DNA from: Actinomycetota bacterium
GTDB lineage: Bacteria > Actinomycetota > Actinomycetes > Nanopelagicales > Nanopelagicaceae
Assembly: GCA_009698675.1 (NCBI GenBank)
Contig: WLPT01000006.1
Span: 31,607-95,606 of the forward strand
DNA: 64,000 nucleotides
Direction of reading: 5' to 3'
Part shown: one piece after another, positions 18,350 to 26,714 of the stretch
How positions within the stretch are numbered: the first letter of the stretch is position 1
Layout of the letters: each line of letters starts with the position of its first letter
Notes under the pieces: model-generated
The model's input: only the letters and a program-made list of their open reading frames with translations
Database searches by the model: none
Told to the model about the DNA's origin: nothing
Translations under genes and position numbers: made by a program

Positions 18350-19642
18350 GTGTCATATTCAACTCGTTTAGCAGATCACGCCAAGAAACAGGGCCGCAAT
18401 ACGCGTATCGCCCTCGTAGGTGCAGGACAGATGGGACGTGGTTTTGGTAACCAATTAGGTCACATGACTGGGATCTCCCTTTCAGTTGTCATCGATATTG
18501 ATCCAGCCCGCATCCAAACTGTTTATTCAGATCTTGGAATAAGTGATGTTGTTATTAGCGATGATTTAAAGGTTTTATCAGATGCAATTTTGGCGGGCAA
18601 GCACACAGGCACAAGTAATTCAGAGTTAGTATCAAAACTTCCAGTCGATGTAGTAGTCGAGGCAACAGGTGTTCCAGATATTGGAGCACGGGTTACTCAC
18701 TCATCACTCTTAGCAAAAAAGCACGTCGCGGTTTTAAATGTTGAAATGGATGTAACTATTGGGCCACTTCTGCACCATATTGCAGTAGAAAACGGCGTGG
18801 TCTACGCCGTTTGTCATGGGGATGAACCAGTTGAAGCCAAAGTTCTCGTTGACTATGCACGGGATTTAAACTTTGAAATCGTTGCCGCTGGAAAGGGCAA
18901 GAACAATCCCTTTGAACCTTTGAGTAACCCTGACTCTGTCAAAGAGGTCGCTGCAAAAAAGAAGATGAATCCTAAGATGCTCTGTTCATTTACAGATGGA
19001 TCGAAGACGATGACTGAGATGGTTGCACTTGCTAATACAACTGGCCTTCAACTCTCAAAGCGAGGCATGTATGGACCGGCAGCTACTGTAAAGACTTTGC
19101 AGGATGTCTTTGCGTTGCAGGCCGATGGTGGAGTACTAGATCACCCAGGCGTTGTTGATTACTGCACTGGAGATGTTGCGCCAGGTGTATTCGTAGTTGT
19201 CCGACACAACGACCCTTACATCGCACATGAGATGAGCTATTTATCGATGGGTCCTGGCCCTTACTTCACGCTATATCGCCCCTTTCACTTAGCTTCAGTC
19301 GAAGCTCCAATTACGGTCTACCGTGCGATTTTGGATAATGAGTCATCATTGTTTGCACCGCACTTAAACGCCGAAGTTGTCTGCATGACAAAGAAAGTTC
19401 TTGCAATCGGCGATGTGATTGATGGAATTGGTGGCTATACAGTTAGAGGTTATGCCGATAATGCACTCGATGCCAAGTCAGATAACTTAGTACCAATCGG
19501 ATTAATCGCTGGTGCAAAGATTATTAAGGCAATCGGTGTAGGAGAGCTTCTTACCTATGATCATGTAGAACTAAAATCTGATTCCTTGATTGTTGCCTTG
19601 CGCAAACAGCAGGATGAGATGGGACTTACTTACGCTTCCTAA
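18350..19642 (+). CDS. NAD(P)-dependent homoserine-dehydrogenase-like oxidoreductase with C-terminal SAF domain
   Basis: 430 residues. A Rossmann domain opens with ALVGAGQMGRGFGNQLG (GxGxxG at ~25), and VVVEATGVPDIG is typical of homoserine-dehydrogenase-like folds. A middle catalytic region contains CHGDEPVEAKVLVDYAR and KMLCSFTDGSKTMTEM. The C-terminus (~350-420) looks like a SAF domain. Members of this family are often annotated as SAF-domain or DRL-type dehydrogenases in sugar and polyol operons, with few defined substrates. Here it closes the PTS operon where a polyol-phosphate dehydrogenase is expected, so it probably oxidises the PTS product. Confidence 0.72.
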   Translation: MSYSTRLADHAKKQGRNTRIALVGAGQMGRGFGNQLGHMTGISLSVVIDIDPARIQTVYSDLGISDVVISDDLKVLSDAILAGKHTGTSNSELVSKLPVDVVVEATGVPDIGARVTHSSLLAKKHVAVLNVEMDVTIGPLLHHIAVENGVVYAVCHGDEPVEAKVLVDYARDLNFEIVAAGKGKNNPFEPLSNPDSVKEVAAKKKMNPKMLCSFTDGSKTMTEMVALANTTGLQLSKRGMYGPAATVKTLQDVFALQADGGVLDHPGVVDYCTGDVAPGVFVVVRHNDPYIAHEMSYLSMGPGPYFTLYRPFHLASVEAPITVYRAILDNESSLFAPHLNAEVVCMTKKVLAIGDVIDGIGGYTVRGYADNALDAKSDNLVPIGLIAGAKIIKAIGVGELLTYDHVELKSDSLIVALRKQQDEMGLTYAS

Positions 19643-19890
19643 TCTTCATCTTTCGTAAGGCCTAGCTCTTTCATCATCGCGCGTTGGCGTTTTGTTAATG
19701 GATCTTTAGCTTTCTCTTTTCGCACCGCTTTTGTATCGGGGCGAAGTTCGGGGTGCAGGCCTAGTTGGCGGCGCAGCTCCTCCTGAGCGGGCGTAAACAT
19801 CTTCGAGTCACGCTCGCGTCGAGCATGGTGCTTGGCGATGATTTCTGCCGCCTCATCGATGGGCGCCTTCTTTTTACGTCGACCGAGCAT
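19639..19890 (-). CDS. small basic hypothetical protein
   Basis: About 83 residues, rich in Lys/Arg/Glu, with no signal or membrane segment. The start MLGRRKKKAPIDEA (ATG 19890) is preferred over an upstream TTG. The C-terminal KDPLTKRQRAMMKELG looks like a helical actinobacterial segment. The function is not recognised. It is divergent from ispD (26 bp between starts) and overlaps the end of the dehydrogenase gene by 4 bp tail to tail. Confidence 0.7.
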   Translation of the reverse strand: MLGRRKKKAPIDEAAEIIAKHHARRERDSKMFTPAQEELRRQLGLHPELRPDTKAVRKEKAKDPLTKRQRAMMKELGLTKDED

Positions 19891-19916
19891 GCAGGAATCA
19901 TGACACAATTACAGGT

Positions 19917-20618
19917 ATGAAAGCGCAGATTAAAGCCGCACTCGTCGTGTTGGCGGCAGGATCTGGTCAGCGCTTTGGCCATTCAACCAACAAGGTCTGG
20001 CTCCCAATAAGTGGCCGACGCATTATTTCGCGATCTTTGATGAACGCGTCAAAAAGCTTTCCTCATGGGCGAACGGTTTTAGTAATCAACCCAGATGACG
20101 AGGAGCTAGCTCGCGCAACTATCGAACGCGAAGTTCGTCATCTCAATGTTGAAATCGTCTACGGGGGTGCAACTCGGCACGAATCTGAGTTTCATGCACT
20201 TGAGTATTTAGCGAGTGCAATTGAGGCCGGTGAGATTGACGTTGTACTCATTCATGATGGTGCGCGACCTTTGGCAACCCCCGCACTCTTTGCGCAGATT
20301 GCCGAAGCGGCCCATCGTCACGGAGGTGCAATTCCTACAATCGCCGTCGAGCAACGTGAGATGGATACTGCGCATAGGGATAGAGTTGTTCGAGTACAGA
20401 CTCCGCAGGGATTTCATGCGCGCCAATTGTTAGAGGCATACCGTAAGGCCTCAATTGATGGCTTTACTGGAACCGATACGGCGGCCTGTATGGAGAAGTA
20501 TTTTCCAGATGTTAAGACGATGGCAATCACTGCAGATGTTTCAAATGTAAAGATTACCTATCCGCAGGATTTGGCCATCGCTGAACATGTATTAGCTAGA
20601 AGGGGGTACAAGGATTGA
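19917..20618 (+). CDS. ispD: 2-C-methyl-D-erythritol 4-phosphate cytidylyltransferase (canonical IspD)
   Basis: 233 residues with all IspD landmarks: the nucleotide-binding loop AAGSGQRFG with the following K-V-W-L-P, GGATRHESEFHAL, IHDGARPLA, VRVQTPQGFHA, GFTGTDTAACME and VSNVKITYPQDLAIAE. It couples MEP to CTP ahead of IspE and IspF. It is on the plus strand, not at the ancestral position beside carD, where a second, motif-poor family member lies. Its stop overlaps the TTG of the next gene. Confidence 0.92.
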   Translation: MKAQIKAALVVLAAGSGQRFGHSTNKVWLPISGRRIISRSLMNASKSFPHGRTVLVINPDDEELARATIEREVRHLNVEIVYGGATRHESEFHALEYLASAIEAGEIDVVLIHDGARPLATPALFAQIAEAAHRHGGAIPTIAVEQREMDTAHRDRVVRVQTPQGFHARQLLEAYRKASIDGFTGTDTAACMEKYFPDVKTMAITADVSNVKITYPQDLAIAEHVLARRGYKD

Positions 20619-20926
20619 GTAAGGAAATTATTGAAGCATCGCTCAACTGCCCCCACTGCAGAAAAGAGACGGTACACCAGTTGGTGTATGCCGGTCGACT
20701 CTTAGTTTCAACTACCTGCACTGATTGCAATAGTCGAGTAGAGCACGAGAGCAATGACTTATGGGATCACTACATCAAAGATTTAGAACATCGAATAGCT
20801 ACTAAACCTTTTCGCTTATGGAAACGTTTTTGGCGAGCACCAAAATCGCTCCTGTGGAATCTTCCTAAATCCACCTTTGGAAAGCCCATTAAGATGCTCA
20901 AGGAGTATCGCAACCTTAAAAAGTAG
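20615..20926 (+). CDS. small zinc-ribbon-like protein
   Basis: 103 residues. Two cysteine pairs, CPHCRK and CTDCNS, ~24 residues apart, form a likely zinc ribbon. The C-terminal half is basic and aromatic (FRLWKRFWRAPKSLLWNLP), suggesting RNA, DNA or membrane contact. The TTG start overlaps the ispD stop and has AGGGGG upstream, so it is translationally coupled to ispD. Similar short proteins occur in actinobacteria, but I cannot name a function. Its 3' end overlaps the convergent IspD-like gene by 11 bp. Confidence 0.7.
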   Translation: MSKEIIEASLNCPHCRKETVHQLVYAGRLLVSTTCTDCNSRVEHESNDLWDHYIKDLEHRIATKPFRLWKRFWRAPKSLLWNLPKSTFGKPIKMLKEYRNLKK

Positions 20927-21548
20927 CCACGCTTTGCTGCCAGTGGATAAAAGACTCCATCAGTGCAATCTCTGACTCAGAGTTAACGCGCAGACTTTCA
21001 GGATCGGCATCAACGAGAGCGGTTTTTGCCTCTCTCTTAAGCGGCACAAACCATGTTGAATCAGTGGAGTCACAATCAATAGCGCTAAAACGAATCATCT
21101 CAGGCGTAGATATGCGCATCATGCTTGTTCGATCGACCGAGCGCTCAATGAATTGACTCCCATTGACTATCTTTAGTGACTCAGTAAATACCGCCGCTGG
21201 ACGTACAGCGTCGACATCTCCAACAAGGGCACCGAGTGTGCGGTGGAACTGTGTGGTGCGCGTTAAAGGTCGTAACGCATCGTGAATTGCGATTATTTCG
21301 CAAGGGGTTGAATCTGCGATTGCACGAGCTAGCCATTGAGGTGAATTAGGGTCGCACTCAAGGATTGGACATCCGAATCCTTGGACACTCGCAGGATCGC
21401 TTGTGGCGATTGCAATTGTCGCATCTACTCCGGTTTCAACAGTGAACGCTCTGGCAACGGCCATAGATGCGTGAAGAATTGAATGCTTATCTAGTTGAGA
21501 AAACGAGATAGGCGAGGTGACTGCAACAACGACTTTAAGAGTTGTCAC
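20916..21548 (-). CDS. degenerate IspD-family protein at the carD locus
   Basis: 210 residues from a GTG 3 bp after the carD stop, the usual location of ispD in actinobacteria. The fold can still be traced: IAIHDALRPLT matches the conserved H-D-(A)-A-R-P, then a DAVRPAAVFTESLKIV segment, SVDRTSMMRISTPEMI in place of VQTPQxF, and SESEIALMESFI near the end. The N-terminal GxGxRxG and K-Q loop that binds CTP is missing (VVVAVTSPISFSQ instead). It is an intact ORF but probably not a working cytidylyltransferase; a canonical ispD lies 0.3 kb away. Confidence 0.75.
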   Translation of the reverse strand: MTTLKVVVAVTSPISFSQLDKHSILHASMAVARAFTVETGVDATIAIATSDPASVQGFGCPILECDPNSPQWLARAIADSTPCEIIAIHDALRPLTRTTQFHRTLGALVGDVDAVRPAAVFTESLKIVNGSQFIERSVDRTSMMRISTPEMIRFSAIDCDSTDSTWFVPLKREAKTALVDADPESLRVNSESEIALMESFIHWQQSVATF

Positions 21549-21551
21549 GAA

Positions 21552-22034
21552 TTAAGAGGCAAGAACCTCGTCAAGGATGGTTGCAGCCTTCTCTTCATCA
21601 GTGCGCTCAGCAAGAGCGAGCTCTGAGATTAGAATCTGCTTCGCCTTGGCGAGCATGCGCTTTTCACCAGCTGAAAGTCCTCGATCTAAGTCGCGGCGAT
21701 AGAGATCGCGCACAACCTCAGCAACCTTAATAACATCGCCAGAGGCTAGCTTCTCAAGGTTGGCCTTATATCGGCGGGACCAGTTAGTTGGCTCTTCGGT
21801 ATATGGCTGACGTAGGACATTAAATACACGATCTAGACCGGCAGAATCGACAACATCGCGCACGCCTACAAGGTCTACATTCTCTGCCGGGACTCGAACA
21901 GTTAAGTCACCTTGAGCGATTTTCAACACTAGATAGGTCTTTTCTTCACCTTTGATCACGCGCATCTCAATTGCTTCGATGAGAGCTGCTCCGTGATGGG
22001 GATAAACAACGGTTTCGCCGACCTTAAATGTCAT
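21552..22034 (-). CDS. carD: CarD-family RNA polymerase-binding transcription regulator
   Basis: About 160 residues. An N-terminal RNAP-interaction Tudor-like domain ([21 protein letters not shown]) is followed by a helical DNA-binding domain containing [15 protein letters not shown], with the conserved Trp that stabilises the open complex, and [16 protein letters not shown]. CarD regulates rRNA and growth promoters. ATG 22034 (MTFKVGETV) matches M. tuberculosis CarD and has GAAGGG upstream; an in-frame start 24 bp earlier is less likely. The lpqE-like gene is divergent, as in mycobacteria. Confidence 0.95.
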   Translation of the reverse strand: MTFKVGETVVYPHHGAALIEAIEMRVIKGEEKTYLVLKIAQGDLTVRVPAENVDLVGVRDVVDSAGLDRVFNVLRQPYTEEPTNWSRRYKANLEKLASGDVIKVAEVVRDLYRRDLDRGLSAGEKRMLAKAKQILISELALAERTDEEKAATILDEVLAS

Positions 22035-22150
22035 GTGTTGCCCTTCGATAGAGGACAATTGTACCAGCGATTAGGTAGCCAGTCACCCTGCCATATTTAG
22101 CGTAAAACCAGCGTATTTCACTGGTTATTTCATGTGAGAGAATACCTCTC

Positions 22151-22627
22151 ATGCGCCGCATCACTATTTCACTAATGACGTTAACTCTTGCACTCTCACT
22201 AACTGCATGTGGGGCTGGCTTACACGCCTCTACTCGTGAAGTTAAGCAAGTGACCGATGGTGTTGAGGGCTCTATAACAACTAATGGGAACTCCATCAAG
22301 CTTCTCAATATTCTCGTTGTGCAAACCGCGGGTGGGACTGGCGTTCTTGTCGGGACGGTTATTAATACTCTTGCGACCGAAGATGCCCTTCTTGGAGTTT
22401 CAATTAATGGTGCAATCGCTACATTGACCGGAACAAACTCTTTGCCACAGAACGCACCTATTTATTTTGAGGGCGATCGTGCAAATGCAAAGGCAACTGC
22501 CCCGGCCCTTAACTTACCGGCTGGATCCCACGTTCAAGTAACTATGTTTTTTGCACATGCCGGTGCCATCAACGTTTTAGCAATCATTCGTGACCAGCGT
22601 GATACTTACGCTGGTATTACTGCTTAG
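22151..22627 (+). CDS. LpqE-like secreted lipoprotein
   Basis: 158 residues with a lipoprotein signal: a hydrophobic stretch ending in the lipobox L-T-A-C (C20). The mature part is a small beta-rich domain (LLNILVVQTAGGTGVLVGTVINT, LPAGSHVQVTMFFAHAG) like the LpqE/PCuAC-related proteins of actinobacteria. Location also supports this: lpqE is divergent from carD in M. tuberculosis. The role is unclear; copper handling is suggested for relatives, but the Met/His copper ligands are not evident here. A TGAGAG/CTCTCA repeat overlaps the ATG. Confidence 0.75.
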   Translation: MRRITISLMTLTLALSLTACGAGLHASTREVKQVTDGVEGSITTNGNSIKLLNILVVQTAGGTGVLVGTVINTLATEDALLGVSINGAIATLTGTNSLPQNAPIYFEGDRANAKATAPALNLPAGSHVQVTMFFAHAGAINVLAIIRDQRDTYAGITA

Positions 22628-22628
22628 T

Positions 22629-23372
22629 TTATTTTTTGCCTTGATTGGCAACTGCAGCTATTGCATCTTTTGCCGCTGCAGGATCTAAATACTCGCCGCC
22701 GTTAACCACTGGTATTAAATCTGAGTTGAGTTTGTAGAGCAGAGGAATTCCAGTTGGAATATTAAGCCCGGCAATATCGGCATCACCAATTCCATCAAGG
22801 TGCTTTACTAATGCACGAATTGAATTGCCATGCGCGGTTACCAGAACGCGTTTCCCGCCCTTGAGATCGGGAACGATTGCTTCATGCCAATATGGCAACA
22901 TGCGGTCGATGACATCGCTGAGACATTCAGTTTTTGGCACGACGATATCGCCGTAGCGAGGATCTGCGCTCTGAGAAAACTCATCGGAGTCATCAATTGG
23001 CGGTGGTGGAACATCAAATGAACGTCGCCAGAGTTTGAACTGTTCCTCGCCGTATTGAGCCAAAGTAGCTGCTTTATCTTTACCTTGAAGTGCGCCGTAA
23101 TGACGCTCATTCAGGCGCCACGAGCGATGTACTGGGATCCAGTCACGCTCACATGCATCGAGGGCTAGTTGTGATGTATGTATTGCACGGCGAAGCATCG
23201 ATGTGTGAAGTACATCCGGCAAAAGAGCGCTTTCAGTAAGGAGCGCACCTGCGCGGCGTGCCTCACCTTCACCTTTTGAACTTAGCCGTACATCGACCCA
23301 GCCGGTAAATAGATTCTTGGCATTCCACTCGGACTCACCATGACGTAGGAGGATTAATTCAAAGTTACTCAT
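22629..23372 (-). CDS. gpmA: 2,3-bisphosphoglycerate-dependent phosphoglycerate mutase
   Basis: 247 residues, the dPGM length. [10 protein letters not shown] (phospho-His ~11), [23 protein letters not shown] and the second catalytic His in [14 protein letters not shown] are intact. It interconverts 3- and 2-phosphoglycerate. The gpmA-YbjN-mshA neighbourhood is also found in M. tuberculosis (gpm1-Rv0487-mshA). It is convergent with the lipoprotein gene, 1 bp apart. Confidence 0.95.
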   Translation of the reverse strand: MSNFELILLRHGESEWNAKNLFTGWVDVRLSSKGEGEARRAGALLTESALLPDVLHTSMLRRAIHTSQLALDACERDWIPVHRSWRLNERHYGALQGKDKAATLAQYGEEQFKLWRRSFDVPPPPIDDSDEFSQSADPRYGDIVVPKTECLSDVIDRMLPYWHEAIVPDLKGGKRVLVTAHGNSIRALVKHLDGIGDADIAGLNIPTGIPLLYKLNSDLIPVVNGGEYLDPAAAKDAIAAVANQGKK

Positions 23373-23381
23373 GGCTACATC

Positions 23382-23864
23382 CTAAACCAGATGTTTAAAA
23401 GCATCTAAATTAGCCAGTGACTCTCCACGAGAAACCCGCCAAGCCCACTCACGACGTATGGCATTGGCAAAACCTAGTTCCAACAATGGGTTAAAGGATG
23501 AGTCAGAGATCTGAAGAACTGCACCAACTAAGCGATCAATTTCTCTATCTGATACTGCAACAAGTGGCAAACGTCCCACTAGGAAGATGTCTCCGACGTC
23601 GTTGGTTGCAAATGAAATCCCATAGAGAGAAGCATTCTTTGTTAAACACCAGGCATGGACAGCGGCTGCATTATCATCGGGTTTGCGAATGACGAAGGCG
23701 TTAATGCTCAAGGTGTAATCCCCAACAATAAGTGCACAATGCGTCTGCAGCTTCTTTTCTCCAGGCAAAGTTACAAGAAAGGTATTGTCGTCGGCCTTCT
23801 CATACTCTAAATCATGCGAATCAAAGAACTCTTCAATGATTATTCGTGGATCTACTGCCGCCAT
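23382..23864 (-). CDS. YbjN-domain protein
   Basis: About 160 residues of the actinobacterial YbjN / type III secretion chaperone-like fold: LEYEKADDNTFLVTLPGEKKLQTHCALIVGDYTLSINAFV, then LTKNASLYGISFATN...DIFLVGRLPL. It sits between mshA and gpmA as in mycobacteria. It begins at an ATG sharing one base with the mshA TGA; a GTG one codon upstream is also possible. The molecular role is unknown. Confidence 0.8.
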   Translation of the reverse strand: MAAVDPRIIIEEFFDSHDLEYEKADDNTFLVTLPGEKKLQTHCALIVGDYTLSINAFVIRKPDDNAAAVHAWCLTKNASLYGISFATNDVGDIFLVGRLPLVAVSDREIDRLVGAVLQISDSSFNPLLELGFANAIRREWAWRVSRGESLANLDAFKHLV

Positions 23865-25120
23865 CACTGGCCTGCTATTTTTGCCGTTGCATTATTTTGA
23901 GTTATAACTTCATCGTAAATATCTAAGGTTTCACGTGCAGTTGCATCCCAACCAAAGTGAGATGCATGTTCAATCGCACCCATCGAGAGCAAGACTCGTC
24001 GTTGCGGCTCCTGAAGTAGGCGTGCAATAACCGAAGACCAAGCCTTTGGATCATGGCCATCAACTAAAACGCCAGAGATTCCATCGGCGACAGCCGTGCG
24101 CAGGCCGCCAACGGCCGTTGCAATTACAGGCGTGCCACAAGCTTGCGCTTCAAGGGCTACCAAGCCAAAGCTCTCGGAATAACTTGGGACTGCAACTAAA
24201 TCTGCGGCGCGATACCAATGTACTAAATCTGCTCGAGGAACAGGTGGTGCAAAATGAACTACATCATCGATGCCCAGCCACGTTGCTAACTCTTTTAAAC
24301 GCTCAACCTCTTCAGTATTGGCACCTGAGGCGCCGCCGATAATATTGACTATCAACTTAGGACGCATGTGTGGTGAGTGTTTTACAAGCTCTGCCGCCGC
24401 ACGAATTAATACCTCTGGACCTTTGTGCGGTTGGATACGGCCGACGAAAGTTACAACAAAGCGGTCGCTAGGAGTTCCAATATGTTCGCGGGCCGCTTTG
24501 CGCCCAAATCCGGGTGTGAATGTGTAGAGATCTACGCCGGGGTTAACAACATGGACCGTGTCGGGACAGGCATCGTAAAGGGAGACCAGACTGGCCGCCT
24601 CTGCATCGGTGTTGGCAATCAAAGCTTGAGCTGCAGCTGCGACTTGGGTTTCACCTTGCACTCGAATCATTGGCTCCGGAGTTTCGCCCTCTGCCAAATT
24701 CAGATTCTTCACTCTCGCCATTGTGTGCATCGTATGAACCAACGGTATGCCTAACTGCGCAGCTACAGGCATCGCAACTTTTCCTGAAATCCAGTAATGC
24801 GAATGGATGGCATCATAGTTTTCATCTTTGATAATGCGCATGAACTCTTTAGATAAACCTACGATGTGGACGGGCAGTTGCTCTTTAGTTAAATTTCCAT
24901 GTCCGCACTCAAAATACCGAACGCGAACACCTTTAGAGATTTCAATAATGTCGGGCGATTTATTTTCTGTACGTCGCGTGAAGATATCAACCTCAACACC
25001 CATAGCCGCCATGCGCTGTGCCGATTCGAGTACATAAATGTTCATGCCACCAGCATCGCCAATACCTGGTTGATCCAGAGGCGATGTATGCACCATTAAT
25101 GTTGCAATGCGGCCATTCAT
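23864..25120 (-). CDS. mshA: D-inositol-3-phosphate glycosyltransferase (mycothiol step 1)
   Basis: A 418-residue GT4-family GT-B enzyme that joins UDP-GlcNAc and inositol-3-phosphate. It has the N-terminal DQPGIGDAGGMNIYVLESA loop, SHYWISGKVAM, FVGRIQPHKGPEVLIRAA and the donor-site E-S-F-G-L-V-A-L-E-A motif (~330). It indicates that the organism makes mycothiol; a shortened mshD is also present in this window. YbjN follows in a 3-bp overlap. Confidence 0.95.
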   Translation of the reverse strand: MNGRIATLMVHTSPLDQPGIGDAGGMNIYVLESAQRMAAMGVEVDIFTRRTENKSPDIIEISKGVRVRYFECGHGNLTKEQLPVHIVGLSKEFMRIIKDENYDAIHSHYWISGKVAMPVAAQLGIPLVHTMHTMARVKNLNLAEGETPEPMIRVQGETQVAAAAQALIANTDAEAASLVSLYDACPDTVHVVNPGVDLYTFTPGFGRKAAREHIGTPSDRFVVTFVGRIQPHKGPEVLIRAAAELVKHSPHMRPKLIVNIIGGASGANTEEVERLKELATWLGIDDVVHFAPPVPRADLVHWYRAADLVAVPSYSESFGLVALEAQACGTPVIATAVGGLRTAVADGISGVLVDGHDPKAWSSVIARLLQEPQRRVLLSMGAIEHASHFGWDATARETLDIYDEVITQNNATAKIAGQ

Positions 25121-25139
25121 TACTCAAGGGTACGACTAG

Positions 25140-26066
25140 TTAGAAGGTTGCGCGAACGGAGCCGACAATTTGCGCGCCGCCATAGACCTGTTCCAACTCA
25201 TCATCGGCATCTATGCCCAGTAATTTCAACCCCGCCACCGTTAAAGGTAAGCGTGGACGCATACCACCATCATTGACCTTGTAGGCAAAGCTGCGTCCAT
25301 CAGGTACAGATGCAACCATGATCGACTCCGCACCACTTTTCATAAATACGCCAGGAAACCTCTTCATAAACAAAGATGTCATCCGCTCAGGTCCGGCAAC
25401 CATCTCTGGGAATGCTCGACAGGCTTCAACGACGCTTTGATGCACAGGGTCAGTTGAAATTGTTAATGCACGAATGGCTCGCGCTAAGCCAAGTAAAGAG
25501 ATCAAAAATAGTGGTGCGCCGCAACCATCAATAGCGATGTGCGAAATCTTCTCACCGGAAAGGCTCTCAAGCTCGCGCTTGAAAGCTACCTGCACTGGAT
25601 GATCTATATCCAAATAATTACTGATCGGCCAAGCATTTGTTGTGCAACCCATAAGCATTCCAGCGTGCTTACCGCTGCAGTTCATAGCAAGGCGAGTTGG
25701 TTGCGCAGTTGCAATGGCCGCCTTTTCATCGAGTGGTTTGCCCTTTACGTTTTGAAGTGCGCTCTCATCTAAGCCAGCTAAGGCCAAGATTTCTAGCGCT
25801 CCGTCTTGATGCATGGCAAGGCCCGAGTGAGATGCGCACGTTAATGCTAATAGCCGTGGCTCTAATACAACGCCACTTCGAACCATCGCTGCTGCCAAAA
25901 TTGATTTATAGGATGAGCGCGGATAGATGAGCTGTGTTGGATCTCCTTTTTGAAAAAGGATAGATCCATCGCTATCTAAGGCAACAAAGTGGCCAACATG
26001 GCTCGACTCAACAACATCATTCCTAATAAGTTCGGCAAGAACTTCGCCAACTGCTAATGGAATCAA
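25140..26066 (-). CDS. asparaginase, rhizobial type II-like family
   Basis: 308 residues of the Asparaginase_II family (distinct from E. coli AnsA/B). The motifs are YPRSSYKSILAA, CASHSGLAMH, MNCSGKHAGML and IDGCGAPLF, which contain the family's Ser-Lys and Cys residues. It probably hydrolyses asparagine to aspartate and ammonia in the cytoplasm. The start is a TTG exactly after the nitrobindin stop, so expression depends on coupling to that gene. Confidence 0.85.
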   Translation of the reverse strand: MIPLAVGEVLAELIRNDVVESSHVGHFVALDSDGSILFQKGDPTQLIYPRSSYKSILAAAMVRSGVVLEPRLLALTCASHSGLAMHQDGALEILALAGLDESALQNVKGKPLDEKAAIATAQPTRLAMNCSGKHAGMLMGCTTNAWPISNYLDIDHPVQVAFKRELESLSGEKISHIAIDGCGAPLFLISLLGLARAIRALTISTDPVHQSVVEACRAFPEMVAGPERMTSLFMKRFPGVFMKSGAESIMVASVPDGRSFAYKVNDGGMRPRLPLTVAGLKLLGIDADDELEQVYGGAQIVGSVRATF

Positions 26067-26567
26067 TTACTCACTCTGACGTTCGAGGGAGGACCAAATA
26101 TGTGACTGCAACTCTTGCGTTGGCGTCTCCATGTCATATGCAAAGAAAAGTTCGCCGGCAACAAGACCATATAGACGAACTCCACCAGTTACAATTTTTG
26201 CCGTTGGTGTGGAGTATGGCTGATCAAGAACTAGCTGGATCTTTGGCCCGTCGAAGTGCCCCACCCAACCCTCAGTGATTCCAGTGTTATGTGCAAGAAC
26301 CACCTCTAAAATATTATTAGGTTTCGGGCGCCAGAAACCAGTTTCAGAACCACCGGGGCGCAGAATTTCGCCCTCTTTATCCAAGATCCATGAACGCGAG
26401 TAGTAGTTTAAAAAAGGACGTCCATCGTGATTAAAGACAACTTCTTGCGCAAACTCAAAGGGTTCGACATTGGGATACTCACCACGGCCTTTGCCACGCC
26501 AGGTTCCAACCATCCAAGCAAGTGGATTGAGATCTGCATGTAAACCTTCTGGAATTGTAAAAACCAT
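26067..26567 (-). CDS. nitrobindin-like heme-binding beta-barrel (FABP family, DUF1794)
   Basis: 166 residues. N-terminal LNPLAWMVGTWRGKGRG carries the GxWxGxG nitrobindin signature, followed by barrel strands (FEFAQEVVFNHDG, LNYYSRSWI, GSETGFWRPKP, EVVLAHNTGITEG). Relatives bind ferric heme through a C-terminal histidine and handle NO or peroxynitrite; the histidine in LQSHIWSSLERQ is a candidate ligand. The ATG directly follows the stop of a 42-codon gene. Confidence 0.85.
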   Translation of the reverse strand: MVFTIPEGLHADLNPLAWMVGTWRGKGRGEYPNVEPFEFAQEVVFNHDGRPFLNYYSRSWILDKEGEILRPGGSETGFWRPKPNNILEVVLAHNTGITEGWVGHFDGPKIQLVLDQPYSTPTAKIVTGGVRLYGLVAGELFFAYDMETPTQELQSHIWSSLERQSE

Positions 26568-26696
26568 TTATGGGCGTCCTCTGAATCTAGGTGCACGACG
26601 TGCCTGTGATTGGCGACCGCGAAATGCATAGAAAATGAGCGCGATACCAAAGACAATAGCTACTAAGCCAAGGATCACAGAGGTAAAGAGCTCCAT
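26568..26696 (-). CDS. 42-residue single-span membrane protein
   Basis: I translated this from the minus strand: ATG 26696 to TAA 26568. One membrane helix (~5-25: TSVILGLVAIVFGIALIFYAF) is followed by a short basic tail (RGRQSQARRAPRFRGRP) that should face the cytoplasm. Its stop abuts the nitrobindin ATG with no gap, which together with the clean hydrophobic/basic design makes it a credible gene. Function unknown. Confidence 0.65.
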   Translation of the reverse strand: MELFTSVILGLVAIVFGIALIFYAFRGRQSQARRAPRFRGRP

Positions 26697-26714
26697 GTGC
26701 AGAGCCTACCGTGC

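Noticed and set aside
20916..21548. Calling the IspD-like gene a pseudogene
   Set aside because: The 210-codon frame is intact, starts 3 bp after carD and keeps several fold positions, so it is reported as a degenerate but coding gene.
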